DNA of 64,000 nt from Streptomyces spinosus (GCF_020400655.1 NZ_JAINRC010000018.1:124001-188000); one strand, 5' to 3'. Counted from the stretch's first letter, positions 32,315 through 42,332 are shown. A program made the numbers and translations. The notes: generated by a model not told the origin, from the sequence alone.

Positions 32315-33178
32315 ATGGCATCCATCCAAGGAACCCGCGGGCCCGGGCGCATCCGGGGAACCCGCACCCGGGGCATCGCCCTGCACGCCGTACTCGTCGT
32401 CGGTCTGCTGCTGTCGGCCTTCCCGTTCTACTGGGCCGTCGTCATGTCGACGCACACGTCGTCGGAGATCTTCGCCTATCCGCCGAAGCTGCTGCCGGGC
32501 TCGCACTTCCCGGAGAACGTCCGCAACCTCTTCCACAGCGTCGCCTTCTTCGGCTCGATGTGGAACTCGCTGCTGGTGGCGGGCTCGGTGACCTTCCTCG
32601 TCCTGTTCTTCGACTCACTGGCGGCCTTCGTGTTCGCCAAGTTCGACTTCCCCGGCAAGAACGTGCTGTTCGCGCTGCTCATGCTCATCTTCATGGTGCC
32701 GGCGCAGCTGTCCGCCATCCCGCAGTTCGTGATCATGGCGAAGCTGGGCTGGATCGGCACGATGACCTCGCTGATCGTGCCCGCCGCGGCCAACGCGTTC
32801 GGCATCTTCTGGATGCGCCAGTACATGCGGGGCGCCATCCACGACGAACTCCTCGACGCCTCCCGCATCGACGGCGCGAACTTCCTGCGCCAGTACTGGC
32901 ACGTGGCCCTGCCGGTGGTCCGGCCCGGCCTGGCCTTCCTCGGCATCTTCACCTTCATGGGCCAGTGGAACGACTACGCCTGGCCCCTGATCGCCCTCAC
33001 CAACCCGGACAACGTCACCCTCCAGGTGGCCCTGTCCCAGCTCAACGGCACGCACGGCACCACCGACTACGGCATAGTCGTGACCGGCGCGCTCCTCGCC
33101 CTCGTCCCGCTGCTGGTCGTCTTCGCGATCGGCGCCAAGCAGATCATCGGCGACCTCGGCAAGGGGGCCATCCGTTGA
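32315..33178 (+). CDS. ABC sugar permease, MalG type
   Basis: The 287-residue permease has six helices and the EAA-type loop DASRIDGANFLRQYWHVALPVV (about residues 190-211) and the MalG-type WNDYAWPLIAL near 220. It pairs with the preceding permease to form the channel. The gap to the upstream gene is 14 nt with GGAAGG as ribosome site; the TTGA at its end overlaps the GH2 start. Confidence 0.92.
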   Translation: MASIQGTRGPGRIRGTRTRGIALHAVLVVGLLLSAFPFYWAVVMSTHTSSEIFAYPPKLLPGSHFPENVRNLFHSVAFFGSMWNSLLVAGSVTFLVLFFDSLAAFVFAKFDFPGKNVLFALLMLIFMVPAQLSAIPQFVIMAKLGWIGTMTSLIVPAAANAFGIFWMRQYMRGAIHDELLDASRIDGANFLRQYWHVALPVVRPGLAFLGIFTFMGQWNDYAWPLIALTNPDNVTLQVALSQLNGTHGTTDYGIVVTGALLALVPLLVVFAIGAKQIIGDLGKGAIR

Positions 33179-36102
33179 CGGACGCACTCCTGGCACTGCG
33201 CCCCTGGCAGGCACCCGAGGTGACCTCCTGGGGGCGGCTGCCCATGAACGCCGTCGACCGGCGCTCCGGCGCCCTGTCCCTGGACGGCGACTGGCGCTTC
33301 CAGCTGCTGCCGACGCCGGAGGCGACCGTCCACGACACCTGGTCGACGGCACACGTCCCGGGCGCGTGGACCATGCAGGACACCGACGACCTGCCGCAGT
33401 ACACGAACGTCCGCATGCCGTACCCGCAGTTCCCTCCGCAGGCGCCGGACGCCAATCCCACCGGTGTGTACGAACGGCACGTGGACGTCCCCGCCGACTG
33501 GGCCGGCCGCCGGATCGTCCTCCAGGTCGGGGCCGCCGAGAGCGTGCTGCTGGTGCACGTCGACGGACGGCCCGTAGGCATCTCCAAGGACTCCCACCTG
33601 GCCGCCGAGTTCGACCTGACCGGCGTCGTGCGCCCCGGTGAGCCCTCGGTCGTACGGCTGACGGTGGTCAAGTGGTCCGACGCCTCGCACATCGAGGACC
33701 AGGACCAGTGGTGGCACGGCGGGATCACCCGGTCCGTGCTGCTGTACACGACCGATCCCCTGCACCTCGCGGACGTGAGCGTACGGGCACGCCAGGACGG
33801 CGACCTGCGCGTGGACTGCCTGGTGCGCAACGCGGCGGGCGACCGGGCGCTGCCCGAGGGCTGGTACGTCACCGGTGACCTGGACGGCGATCCCCTCGCC
33901 CAGGACGCCGGGTTCGACCGGCTCAACGCCGAGGACGAGCGGGTGTCCGACTTCCTGGGCGAGGCCCGTATCCACGCCGTCGTGCCCGGGGTGCGCACCT
34001 GGAACGCGGAGCAGCCCGAGCTGTACGGGCTGACCGTCCGGCTGCACCGCCCGGACGGCACGGTCGCCGACTGCTCGCACCACCGCGTCGGCTTCCGGGA
34101 CGTCGGCATCGTCGGCCGGGACCTGCTGGTCAACGGGGAGCGGGTCTTCATCCGCGGCGTCAACCGGCACGACTTCCACCCGCTGACCGGGCGCACGGTG
34201 TCGTACGACGACATGCGCGCGGACCTGGTACTGCTCAAGCGCTTCGGCTTCAACGCGATCCGCACCTCCCACTACCCGAACGACCCGTGGCTGTACGACC
34301 TCGCCGACGAACTCGGCTTCTACGTCGTGGACGAGGCCGACATCGAGTCCCACGACCACGCCCACGAGATCGCCGACGACCCGCGCTACCTGAACGCGTT
34401 CGTGGACCGCGTCGCGCGCATGGTGCTGCGCGACAGGAACCACCCCTCGGTCATCGTCTGGTCGCTGGGCAACGAGTCCGACTACGGCGCCAACCACGAC
34501 GCGGCGGCCGGCTGGGTGCGCCGGCACGATCCCACCCGGCCGATCCAGTACGAGGGCGCGGCCAAGCGCGGCTGGGCGGACCCGGACGTGGCGTCCGACA
34601 TCGCCTGCCCCATGTACGCGCCGCTTCAGGACTGCCTGACCCACGCGCTGTCCGGTCGGCAGACCAAGCCCCTCATCCAGTGCGAGTACTCGCACGCGAT
34701 GGGCAACAGCAACGGCACGCTGGCCGACCACTGGGCCGCCATCGAGGCCACCGCGGGCCTTCAGGGCGGGTTCATCTGGGAGTTCCGGGACCACGGAATC
34801 CTCCAGCGCGTGAGCGACGGCAGGCCGGTCGGGCGCGCGGGCGCCGGACTGTACGGCAACGGTGTCACCGCGCCCGGCCACCGCTGGGCGTACGGCGGCG
34901 ACTTCGGCGAGGCCCCGCACGACGGGGCGTTCGTCGCGGACGGGATCGTCTTCCCCGACCGCACCCCCAAGCCCGCGATGTACGAACACCGGGAGATCGC
35001 GGCACCGGTGCGCATCCGGTCCTTCCGGCACGAGGGCGTCGTCCTCGCCAACCACCAGCACTTCCGCGGCCTGGACTGGCTGACCGGCACCTGGGAGCTG
35101 GCGCTGGCCGACGGCCGTACGCTGACCGGCCCTGCCGAACTGCCCGGTCTGCGGCCGGGCGAGACCGCGGCCGTACCGCTGCCGTTCGCGGTGCCGGCCG
35201 ACGGCGGCGAGGCCTGGCTGACGCTGCGGGTGACGACGGCCGAGGACCAGGCGTGGGCACCGGCCGGTACGGAGGTGTGCGCGCCGCGGATCCGGTTGCG
35301 GGCGGCGGACGCGCCGGCACAGCCGGTCGTGGCCGGGCCGGCCGTCGACGTGGACCCCGAGGGGCTGCTGCGCCACCCGCTGCTGACCGCCGCCCCGACG
35401 CTGTCGCTGTGGCGGGCGCCCACCGACAACGACGAGCTGGGCGGGATGGCGGCGCGCTGGCGCGCCTGGGGCCTGGACCGGCTGGTGCGCACGGTGGTCT
35501 CCGTCGACCGGGACGGCGAGCGGGTGACCGTGGAGGCCGCGTACGCCTGCGCCCTCGGAGTGGTACGGCACCGGCAGACGTTCACACCCGTCGAGGGCGG
35601 CGTCCGGGTCGACGAGTCGGCCGACCTGCCCGAGGAGTTCCACGACGTCGCCCGGGTCGGCTCGGTGTTCGAGACGGTGGCCGGGCTCGACCGGATGGAG
35701 TGGTTCGGACAGGGTCCCTGGGAGTCGTACCCGGACCGGGCCGCCGGGGCACCGGTCGGCCACCACGCGCTGCCCGTCGACGACCTGTTCACCCCGTACC
35801 TGCGCCCCCAGGAAAGCGGCGGCCGGCACGGCGTACGGCGGTTCACGCTGTCGTCCCCCGGGGCGACCGGACTCGCGGTCGAGCTGGACGAGCCCCGCCA
35901 GGTCTGTGTCACCCGCTACCGCGCCGAGGACCTCGCCGCCGCCGCGCACCACGACGAACTCACACCGCGGGCCGGCTGTGTGGTCCACGTCGACGCCGCA
36001 CACCGGGGCCTCGGTACGGCCTCCTGCGGCCCCGACACCTTCCCCGCCTACCTCGTCGCACCGGGGGTGCACCGCTGGAGCTGGACCCTGCGCACGGCAT
36101 GA
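33175..36102 (+). CDS. GH2 beta-galactosidase
   Basis: The protein has 975 residues from a TTG that overlaps the permease stop (TTGA), with AAGGGGG upstream; the long in-frame extension is out-of-frame permease DNA. The full GH2 order is present: jelly-roll (about 35-200), Ig-like domain, TIM barrel with FIRGVNRHDFHP, acid/base Glu in SLGNESDYG, nucleophile Glu in QCEYSHAMGNSNG, and the C-terminal galactose-mutarotase-like domain. There is no signal peptide. It should cleave beta-galactosides brought in by the importer. Confidence 0.92.
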   Translation: MTDALLALRPWQAPEVTSWGRLPMNAVDRRSGALSLDGDWRFQLLPTPEATVHDTWSTAHVPGAWTMQDTDDLPQYTNVRMPYPQFPPQAPDANPTGVYERHVDVPADWAGRRIVLQVGAAESVLLVHVDGRPVGISKDSHLAAEFDLTGVVRPGEPSVVRLTVVKWSDASHIEDQDQWWHGGITRSVLLYTTDPLHLADVSVRARQDGDLRVDCLVRNAAGDRALPEGWYVTGDLDGDPLAQDAGFDRLNAEDERVSDFLGEARIHAVVPGVRTWNAEQPELYGLTVRLHRPDGTVADCSHHRVGFRDVGIVGRDLLVNGERVFIRGVNRHDFHPLTGRTVSYDDMRADLVLLKRFGFNAIRTSHYPNDPWLYDLADELGFYVVDEADIESHDHAHEIADDPRYLNAFVDRVARMVLRDRNHPSVIVWSLGNESDYGANHDAAAGWVRRHDPTRPIQYEGAAKRGWADPDVASDIACPMYAPLQDCLTHALSGRQTKPLIQCEYSHAMGNSNGTLADHWAAIEATAGLQGGFIWEFRDHGILQRVSDGRPVGRAGAGLYGNGVTAPGHRWAYGGDFGEAPHDGAFVADGIVFPDRTPKPAMYEHREIAAPVRIRSFRHEGVVLANHQHFRGLDWLTGTWELALADGRTLTGPAELPGLRPGETAAVPLPFAVPADGGEAWLTLRVTTAEDQAWAPAGTEVCAPRIRLRAADAPAQPVVAGPAVDVDPEGLLRHPLLTAAPTLSLWRAPTDNDELGGMAARWRAWGLDRLVRTVVSVDRDGERVTVEAAYACALGVVRHRQTFTPVEGGVRVDESADLPEEFHDVARVGSVFETVAGLDRMEWFGQGPWESYPDRAAGAPVGHHALPVDDLFTPYLRPQESGGRHGVRRFTLSSPGATGLAVELDEPRQVCVTRYRAEDLAAAAHHDELTPRAGCVVHVDAAHRGLGTASCGPDTFPAYLVAPGVHRWSWTLRTA

Positions 36103-36168
36103 CGGGCGTGCCGGCGCAGGTCGACGGGTACCGGCGTGTCGTGCTCTCGACGCATACGAGGAGGACCC

Positions 36169-37002
36169 ATGACCAACCACCCCGAATCCCTGTCCGCCGG
36201 GGGAACAGCCGTCGTGACCGGTGCCTCCTCGGGCATCGGTGCGGCCTACGCCCGCCGGCTCGCCGCGGAGGGTCACGATCTGGTGCTGGTGGCGCGTCGC
36301 GCGGAGCGTCTGCGCGCCCTCGCCGCGGAGCTGACCGGGCGGCACGACGTACGGGTGGAAACCGTCGCCGCGGATCTCAGCGAGGCGGGCGACCTGGACC
36401 GGGTCGCCCGGCGAGCCGCCGGGGACGACGTCGGGCTGCTGGTGAACAACGCGGGCATCAACGGCTACGGCCCCTTCGCCGAGACCGACGCGGCGCTGCT
36501 GGAGAAGGTGATGGCCGTGAACGTGGTGGCGCTCACCCGGCTCGCCCGTGCGGCCGTGCCGGGCATGCTGGCACGCGGCCGCGGCGCCGTGGTGAACGTG
36601 GCTTCCACCCTCGCCTTCGCCGGTTCCCTCCCGCCGGGCCCGCTGCCGGTGCGGGCGGTGTACGCCGGGACCAAGGGCTACGTCGTCACCTTCAGCCGAA
36701 CCCTCGCCGCGGAGCTGGAGGGTGCGCCGGTCCGCGTCCAGGTGCTGTGCCCCGGGCTGACGGCGACCGAGTTCCACCTCACCCAGGGCCGGGATCCGGT
36801 GCCCGGTGACGCGGCACGCGTACACGACGACGGCGGCATGCCCGCCGAGGACGTGGTGACCGCTTCACTGAGGGCCCTGGAAACCGGCGAGGTCGTGTGC
36901 GTGCCCGGCCTGGTCGACGGCGAGGCGGTGGACCGCATCGCCGCGGCGGAATCGTCGCTCCGCGCCTCGGCCACCGGCACGCTCGCCCCGCGGTACCTGT
37001 GA
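36169..37002 (+). CDS. SDR family oxidoreductase
   Basis: The 277-residue protein starts at an ATG with GAGGAGG upstream. It has TGASSGIG (17-24), NNAGINGYG and a YAGTK active-site pair after VNVASTLAFAG. The ending VPGLVDG is common in the DltE/YqjQ-like SDRs. It lies 66 bp after GH2 on the same strand and may be read through from the glycan operon, though the substrate is unknown and it could be independent. Confidence 0.8.
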   Translation: MTNHPESLSAGGTAVVTGASSGIGAAYARRLAAEGHDLVLVARRAERLRALAAELTGRHDVRVETVAADLSEAGDLDRVARRAAGDDVGLLVNNAGINGYGPFAETDAALLEKVMAVNVVALTRLARAAVPGMLARGRGAVVNVASTLAFAGSLPPGPLPVRAVYAGTKGYVVTFSRTLAAELEGAPVRVQVLCPGLTATEFHLTQGRDPVPGDAARVHDDGGMPAEDVVTASLRALETGEVVCVPGLVDGEAVDRIAAAESSLRASATGTLAPRYL

Positions 37003-37032
37003 CGACGGGCGGCACGCGCGGTCCGGGAGCGC

Positions 37033-38121
37033 TCAGGCGGCGGTCTTCTTGCGGCGGCGGCCGCCGGAGGCGAGCGCGTCGACGAGTTCCTCGCGGCTCA
37101 TCCTCGACCGGCCGGGCACGTCCTGTTCGGTCGCCCGCCGGTACAGCTCCGCCTTGCTCAGCTTCTGCAGCTCCCGCCTGCCGTCGGCACCGCGGCCGCG
37201 GGCCCGCGCCGCCCCGGCCTCCTTCGGCGGAGCCTTCCGCGCCGGCGCCTTCGCCGGTCCGCCCGCCGACGACCGGGCGGCCGCCTTGCGCGGTGCCGGC
37301 TTCTCCTCGCGCCCGCCGGCCGGCTCCTCGCCACCGCGGCCGGACCGGGCGGCCTTCAGGCTGCCTTCGAGGACCTTCATCAGGTCGATCACGTTGGTCG
37401 CCTCCGGCGGCTCCTCGGCCGCCGCGATCTCCTGACCCCCGGCCTTGGCCTTCACCAGCTCGCGCACCTTCTCCTGGTAGGTGTCGCGGTAGCGGGAGGG
37501 GTCCCAGTCGGAGCTGAGCGCGTCGACCAGTTGCAGCGCCATGTCCAGCTGCTTGCCCCGTCCCGCCCGGCCGGAGGGAAGCTCGGGCAGTTCCCGGCCC
37601 GGGTCACGGACCTCGTCCGCCCAGTGCAGCGTCTGCAACACCAGCACGCCGTCCTCCGCGCGCAGCGCGGTCAGGTACTGCTTGTTGCGCATGACGAAGG
37701 TGGCGATCCCCGCCTTGTCCGTCCCCGCCAGCGCGGCGCGCAGCAGCTCGTAGACCTTGGCGTACTCCTTGCCGCGCGGGGCGACGTAGTAGGTGCGGTC
37801 GAAGTAGACCGGCTCGATCCGGTCGAGGTCGACGAAGTCGGTGATGTCGATGGTCTGCGAGCGGCCCGGCGCGATCTCGTCGAGTTCGCCGGGCTCGACC
37901 ACGACGTACCGGCCCTCGTCGAGCTCGTAGCCCTTGACGATGTCGCCGGGGCCGACCTCGTCGCCGGTGCGCTCGTTCACCCGCTTGTTGCGGATCCGGT
38001 CCGAGGTGCCCCGCTGCAACTGGTGGAAGTGGACGGTGTGGTCCTCGGTCGCCGTGTAGAGGCCGACGGGGACGGTGACGAGCCCGAAGGTGATCACCCC
38101 TGACCAGATCGCCCGAGCCAT
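37033..38121 (-). CDS. ku: Ku, non-homologous end-joining DNA-binding protein
   Basis: The 362-residue protein begins MARAIWSGVITFGLVTVPVGLY, the hallmark of bacterial Ku, and the core (1-255) is complete through QMLH-type EVRDPGRELPELPS and the bridge region. After residue 285 comes a Lys/Ala/Arg/Pro-rich basic tail and a small SAP/Rho-N-like end (LSKAELYRRATEQDVPGRSRMSREELVDAL), an extension known from Streptomyces Ku. The homodimer binds DNA ends and recruits LigD; no ligD is in the window. Confidence 0.95.
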   Translation of the reverse strand: MARAIWSGVITFGLVTVPVGLYTATEDHTVHFHQLQRGTSDRIRNKRVNERTGDEVGPGDIVKGYELDEGRYVVVEPGELDEIAPGRSQTIDITDFVDLDRIEPVYFDRTYYVAPRGKEYAKVYELLRAALAGTDKAGIATFVMRNKQYLTALRAEDGVLVLQTLHWADEVRDPGRELPELPSGRAGRGKQLDMALQLVDALSSDWDPSRYRDTYQEKVRELVKAKAGGQEIAAAEEPPEATNVIDLMKVLEGSLKAARSGRGGEEPAGGREEKPAPRKAAARSSAGGPAKAPARKAPPKEAGAARARGRGADGRRELQKLSKAELYRRATEQDVPGRSRMSREELVDALASGGRRRKKTAA

Positions 38122-38575
38122 GACCGTGCTCCGTCCCGTGTCGTCCAGCGCCCGTACTCGGCCCTCCGCTTCCACGCTCGCACCGCCGCCGCGCCCGCGC
38201 TCGCCCAGGCCGCGCGTCAGGCGCCCGAATGGTCCTCGCGCGGTTCCCGTCGCACGTCCCAGCGGTGGTGAGCCGCTCCCGGGGGGTTCACGATGGAGGA
38301 AGCGGCGCACCGAATCCACAAACGATCACAGCGCTCGACTGGTCGCTGCGGACACGCTCCTGCCCCTCCCGCACGGTTCGCCGCGAGTGCGAGAGCGGCC
38401 CCGAAGGGTGCCAGGGCAGCGCCTGCCGGCCAGTGCGCGGCCCCAACCCCCCGGTCCGGCCGCGACGGGACCTCCCTGGCCACGTGCCCACGCACACAGC
38501 TCGCCCGTCTCCGGTCGCGGACCGTGCCCGCGGGTGCCGCGCGGGGCGCCGGCGACGGTCAGGAGGAAGATCGCG
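38122..38575. other. 454-bp divergent region upstream of Ku
   Basis: No gene is supported between Ku and the small protein at 38576. Open frames have poor codon use and no recognisable domain. It should hold both promoters. Confidence 0.4.
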
Positions 38576-39022
38576 ATGCCTACCGAGACCGAGTTGCTCC
38601 GGAGCGACGACAAGCAGATCGAGGAGTTGTTCCGCAAGAGTCCGGCGGGCGAGGTCCCCCGGGGCCCGATGGAGGGCGTGGCCATCATCCCGGGGGCGGG
38701 GCGCACGGGGGCACGGGTGCTCGCCGGCGTGGTGAACCGGTTCTGGTGGCGGGGCAAGGTCTTCAGCCCGGAGGGATACCTCAGCAACCGGCTCACCGCG
38801 CTGGACATCCTGTCCATCGTCGCCATGGTCGGGCCCGGACCCAGCCGCCTGGACGACCGCGAGTGCATCGTCATCGACTACTCGCACACCTCCACGGTGT
38901 TCGGGGGCGTACGGGACGAACTCCGCCAGGTCGACCCGGACCTGTACCTGGGACTGATCTGGCTGGCCGGCCACAGGATCGGCTGGTTCACACTGCGCGA
39001 CCCCGACAGCGTGCGGGGCTGA
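38576..39022 (+). CDS. Conserved hypothetical protein
   Basis: The 148-residue soluble protein starts at an ATG with AGGAGGA at good spacing. I do not recognise the family. The central part reads like a small beta-rich lipid- or cofactor-binding fold (FWWRGKVFSPEGYLSNRLT near residue 57, then IVIDYSHTSTVFGGVRDELRQV and DLYLGLIWL). The opening is acidic and helical. Codon use is normal. It sits alone between Ku and a secreted propeller. Confidence 0.65.
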   Translation: MPTETELLRSDDKQIEELFRKSPAGEVPRGPMEGVAIIPGAGRTGARVLAGVVNRFWWRGKVFSPEGYLSNRLTALDILSIVAMVGPGPSRLDDRECIVIDYSHTSTVFGGVRDELRQVDPDLYLGLIWLAGHRIGWFTLRDPDSVRG

Positions 39023-39126
39023 CCGCCCGTCCCCCCTCTCGGCCGTCCGGCACCGGATCCGTCGGCAGGCCGGGCCCGTGCGCTGTGCGAGGTTCGCACC
39101 GTGCCGCCCTGACGAAAGGCCCCACC

Positions 39127-41145
39127 TTGTTCCCCGTCACACGTATCCGCGGAGCGACGCCCCGGACCCCGGGCACCGCCCGGAGGTCCACGTCCCGTCC
39201 CGCCCTCGCCGGTCCCGTCCTGGCCGCGTCCGCCACGCTGGCCCTCACCCTCACGGCGCTTCCCGCGACGACACCGCCCGGCACCGGGGGGGTCCTGCGC
39301 GGGACGGTCACCAGCGCGGGGAAGCCGTTGTCCCACGCCACCGTCACGCTCTTCGCGGGAGACCGGCACGGCGTCCGGCAACTGGGGCGCGCCACCACCG
39401 ACGCACACGGCTCCTTCCGGCTCCGCCACGTGCAGCGCGGGGGCTCCGTGCAGTACGTCGAAGCGGTCCCTTCCGGGGACGAGGCCCTGCGGCTGCGTTC
39501 CGTCGTGGGCGTCGGCCCGGGCGGCGGTGTGCCGCAGCGCACGGAATCCGCCGTCACCGTCAACGAGTTCACCACCGTCGCCACCGGCTACGCCCTGGCC
39601 CAGTTCACCGGCCGGCACGGCATCTCCGGCCCCAGCCCCGGCCTGGAGAACGCCGCGGCCACGTCGTACAACCTGGCCGACCCGGCCACGGGCAAGCCCG
39701 GGAAGGTCGTCACGGACCACAACAACGGCGACAAGAACGACACCCTCGCCACCCTGGGCACCCTGGCCAACCTGGTCTCCCTGTGCGCTCCGGGAGCGGA
39801 CACCGGACACTGCCGGGACATGCTGCGCCGGACGGCACTTCCGCGGGCCGCCGCCCCGTCGGACACCGCTCAGGCCGTGTCCAACCTGGCCCACGACCCG
39901 AAACGGTCCACCGGCGCGCTGTACGCGCTGGCCGGTCGGGCGCACACCTACAGCCCCGCCCTGACCTCCGCGCCCACCGCCTGGATCCTGGCCCTGCACT
40001 ACACCCCTCCCGAGGTGTACGCGCCCGGACGCATGGCCGTCGACGCCAAGGGGAACGTCTGGTCCACCGTCAACTGGCTGCCCGGCACACGGAACCCCAG
40101 TACCTTCGTCACCGTTCAGGACCCCCTGGGCAACCCGGTCCTGAACAGCCCGATCAGCGGCGGCGGCATGAAGGCCGGGGCCTGGGGCATCGCCATCGAC
40201 CACCAGGGTTCCGTCTGGGTGCCGAGCTACGGCGGTGACGCCATGTCGAAGTACTCGTCGGCCGGGAAGCCGCTCTCACCCGCGACGGGGTTCAAGGACG
40301 GCGGCCTGAACCACCCGCAGGGCACCGCCGTCGACCAGCGGGGCAACGTCTGGATAGCGAACTTCTACGGCCTGAAGGGCAACCGCGGCAAGGGGAACGT
40401 GATCGTGTACCCGCACGGTGACCCCTCCAAGGCGATCACCATCACCGGCGGTGGCCTCGACCACCCGTTCGCCCTCCAGATCGACGGCTACGGACGGGCC
40501 TGGGTGACCAACGCCCGCCTCAACGGCGCCAGGCTGATGGACAAGCGCCCCCTCGACGCTCACGCGGGCGGCAGCGTCACGGTGATCGGGCCCGACTTCA
40601 AGCCGACCTCGTTCTCGCCCGTCAAGGACGCCTCGCTCGACTGGCCCCTCGGCCTCGCCGTCGACTCCGTGAACAACGTCTGGGTGCCCAACTTCCTCAG
40701 CGACTCGGTCACCGAGATCGGGCCGGACGGAAAGGTCGCCGGCGTGCACAAGCTGGCCCGGCGCATCGCCCCCTGGTCCGTGGCCGTCGACGGTTCCGAC
40801 CGGGTGTGGGTGGCCGGCTTCGGCACTCCGTCCGTCACCGTCCTGTGCGGCGCGAACACCGGCGCCTGCCCGCCCGGCTCCACCACGGGCTCCGTACTGT
40901 CACCGCCCGGCGGCTTCCGCAGCCAGTCCATCCAGCACCTCACCGCCGTCCAGCTCGACCAGTCCGGCAACGTCTGGCTGGCCAACAACTGGTCCCGGCT
41001 GGTCCCGCCCACCGGTGGTGACGGCCTCGTCGAACTCGTCGGCGCCGCCACACCCGTCTGCACACCCCTTCAGCCGCTGCCGTCCCGCCCGGCGTCCACC
41101 GGCCCCACCCCGTGCGCCCTCCAGCACGGCACCGGGCACCCGTGA
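39127..41145 (+). CDS. Secreted NHL/SMP-30-like beta-propeller with N-terminal CNA-B-like domain
   Basis: The protein has about 672 residues from TTG 39127 (GAAAGG upstream); other starts nearby are worse. A Sec signal with a basic N-terminus ends near ALPATT (about residue 50). A small transthyretin/CNA-B-like domain follows (GTVTSAGKPLSHATVTLFAG to GSFRLRHV), then repeated NHL-type blades with the pattern W/A-x-D-x-x-G-N-V-W (for example GIAIDHQGSVWVPSYGG, GTAVDQRGNVWIANFYG, GLAVDSVNNVWVPNF). It is likely a cell-surface or extracellular binding protein or lyase-like propeller; no catalytic motif is visible. Confidence 0.75.
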   Translation: MFPVTRIRGATPRTPGTARRSTSRPALAGPVLAASATLALTLTALPATTPPGTGGVLRGTVTSAGKPLSHATVTLFAGDRHGVRQLGRATTDAHGSFRLRHVQRGGSVQYVEAVPSGDEALRLRSVVGVGPGGGVPQRTESAVTVNEFTTVATGYALAQFTGRHGISGPSPGLENAAATSYNLADPATGKPGKVVTDHNNGDKNDTLATLGTLANLVSLCAPGADTGHCRDMLRRTALPRAAAPSDTAQAVSNLAHDPKRSTGALYALAGRAHTYSPALTSAPTAWILALHYTPPEVYAPGRMAVDAKGNVWSTVNWLPGTRNPSTFVTVQDPLGNPVLNSPISGGGMKAGAWGIAIDHQGSVWVPSYGGDAMSKYSSAGKPLSPATGFKDGGLNHPQGTAVDQRGNVWIANFYGLKGNRGKGNVIVYPHGDPSKAITITGGGLDHPFALQIDGYGRAWVTNARLNGARLMDKRPLDAHAGGSVTVIGPDFKPTSFSPVKDASLDWPLGLAVDSVNNVWVPNFLSDSVTEIGPDGKVAGVHKLARRIAPWSVAVDGSDRVWVAGFGTPSVTVLCGANTGACPPGSTTGSVLSPPGGFRSQSIQHLTAVQLDQSGNVWLANNWSRLVPPTGGDGLVELVGAATPVCTPLQPLPSRPASTGPTPCALQHGTGHP

Positions 41146-41190
41146 CCCGTCCGCACCCCCACGCCCCGGCCAGCCCTCCGGAGGAACGCC

Positions 41191-42060
41191 GTGTGCCGTC
41201 TCTTCGGCCTCAGCAGCGCCCCGCGCCGTACCCGCGCCACGTTCTGGCTCCTGGACGCCCCCGACAGCCTCAGCCGGCAGAGCCACCATGACCCCGACGG
41301 CACCGGTCTCGGCCACTTCGCCGCCGACGGCACCCCGCGCGTCGACAAGGCCCCCATCGCCGCCTACCGCGACCTCGCCTTCGCCGAGGAGGCCCGCGAG
41401 GTCGAGTCGGCGACCTTCATCGCCCACGTGCGCTTCGCCTCCACCGGCAGCCTCGATGTCCGCAACACCCATCCCTTCGAGCAGGACGGGCGCCTCTTCG
41501 CCCACAACGGGGTCATCGAGGGCCTGGACGAGCTCGACGACCACCTGGGCGAGGACCGGTCACTCGTGGCGGGCGACACCGACTCCGAGCGGTTCTTCGC
41601 CCTGATCACCCGGGAGACCCGGCGGCACGGCGGGGACGTCACCGAGGGCATCCGGCACGCCGCCCACTGGATCGCCGCCCACCTGCCCGTCTACGCCATC
41701 AACCTGGTCCTCGTCACCGCGGAGGAACTGTGGGCGCTGCGCTACCCGGACACCCACGACCTCTACGTCCTCGAGCGCCGGCCGGGCGGCCAGCACGGCA
41801 GCCGGCACCTCGATCACACCGGCACCCACGGCCGTATGCGCATCCGCTCGTCACACCTCGCCGAGCTGCCCGCCGTCGTCGTCGCCAGCGAACGCATGGA
41901 CGACAACCCGCACTGGCGCGAGATGGAGCCCGGCGAACTGCTGCACGTCGGCCCCGGCCTCCGCCTCGCCCACCAGGTCGCCCTCCCCGATCCCCCGGCA
42001 CACCGGCTCACCCTGGACGACCTGCGCCCGGACGCGGCCGCCTCCCAGAAGGCTGCCTGA
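41191..42060 (+). CDS. Class II glutamine amidotransferase (GATase_4, YafJ-like)
   Basis: The protein has 289 residues from GTG 41191 (GGAGGAACGCC). Cys2 follows the initiator Met, as required for an N-terminal nucleophile, and the sequence CRLFGLSS, then HVRFASTGSLDVRNTHPF and FAHNGVIEGL, matches the family. It hydrolyses glutamine and may pass ammonia to a partner, but stand-alone members have no known synthase domain. It is transcribed alone. Confidence 0.85.
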   Translation: MCRLFGLSSAPRRTRATFWLLDAPDSLSRQSHHDPDGTGLGHFAADGTPRVDKAPIAAYRDLAFAEEAREVESATFIAHVRFASTGSLDVRNTHPFEQDGRLFAHNGVIEGLDELDDHLGEDRSLVAGDTDSERFFALITRETRRHGGDVTEGIRHAAHWIAAHLPVYAINLVLVTAEELWALRYPDTHDLYVLERRPGGQHGSRHLDHTGTHGRMRIRSSHLAELPAVVVASERMDDNPHWREMEPGELLHVGPGLRLAHQVALPDPPAHRLTLDDLRPDAAASQKAA

Positions 42061-42332
42061 GGCTGCCCGCACGGCCTGCTCCGGCCGGCACCAGGCAGTA
42101 CCGCGCCACCGAGGTCGACGAGGAAGGCGAGCGTGTGCCGGGCCGGCCCCGGCCGCGTCCGGCCCCTGGCGTATCCGAGATCCCGGCCCCTTCGGTCCCT
42201 CCTCGCCTGCCGCGGGCCCCTCGCGGGTCGCGCGGAGCCTCGTCGCACTGGTGACGCTCGTTCCGGAACTGTTAGCGTCTGGCCGGCCGCGCCCTCGGCA
42301 CGTGGCCGGCGGGTTCCGGAAGAGGGTGGGGG

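Noticed and set aside
33067..36825. 1252-residue open frame on the minus strand
   Set aside because: Antisense to the GH2 and SDR genes, no recognisable fold; a shadow frame.
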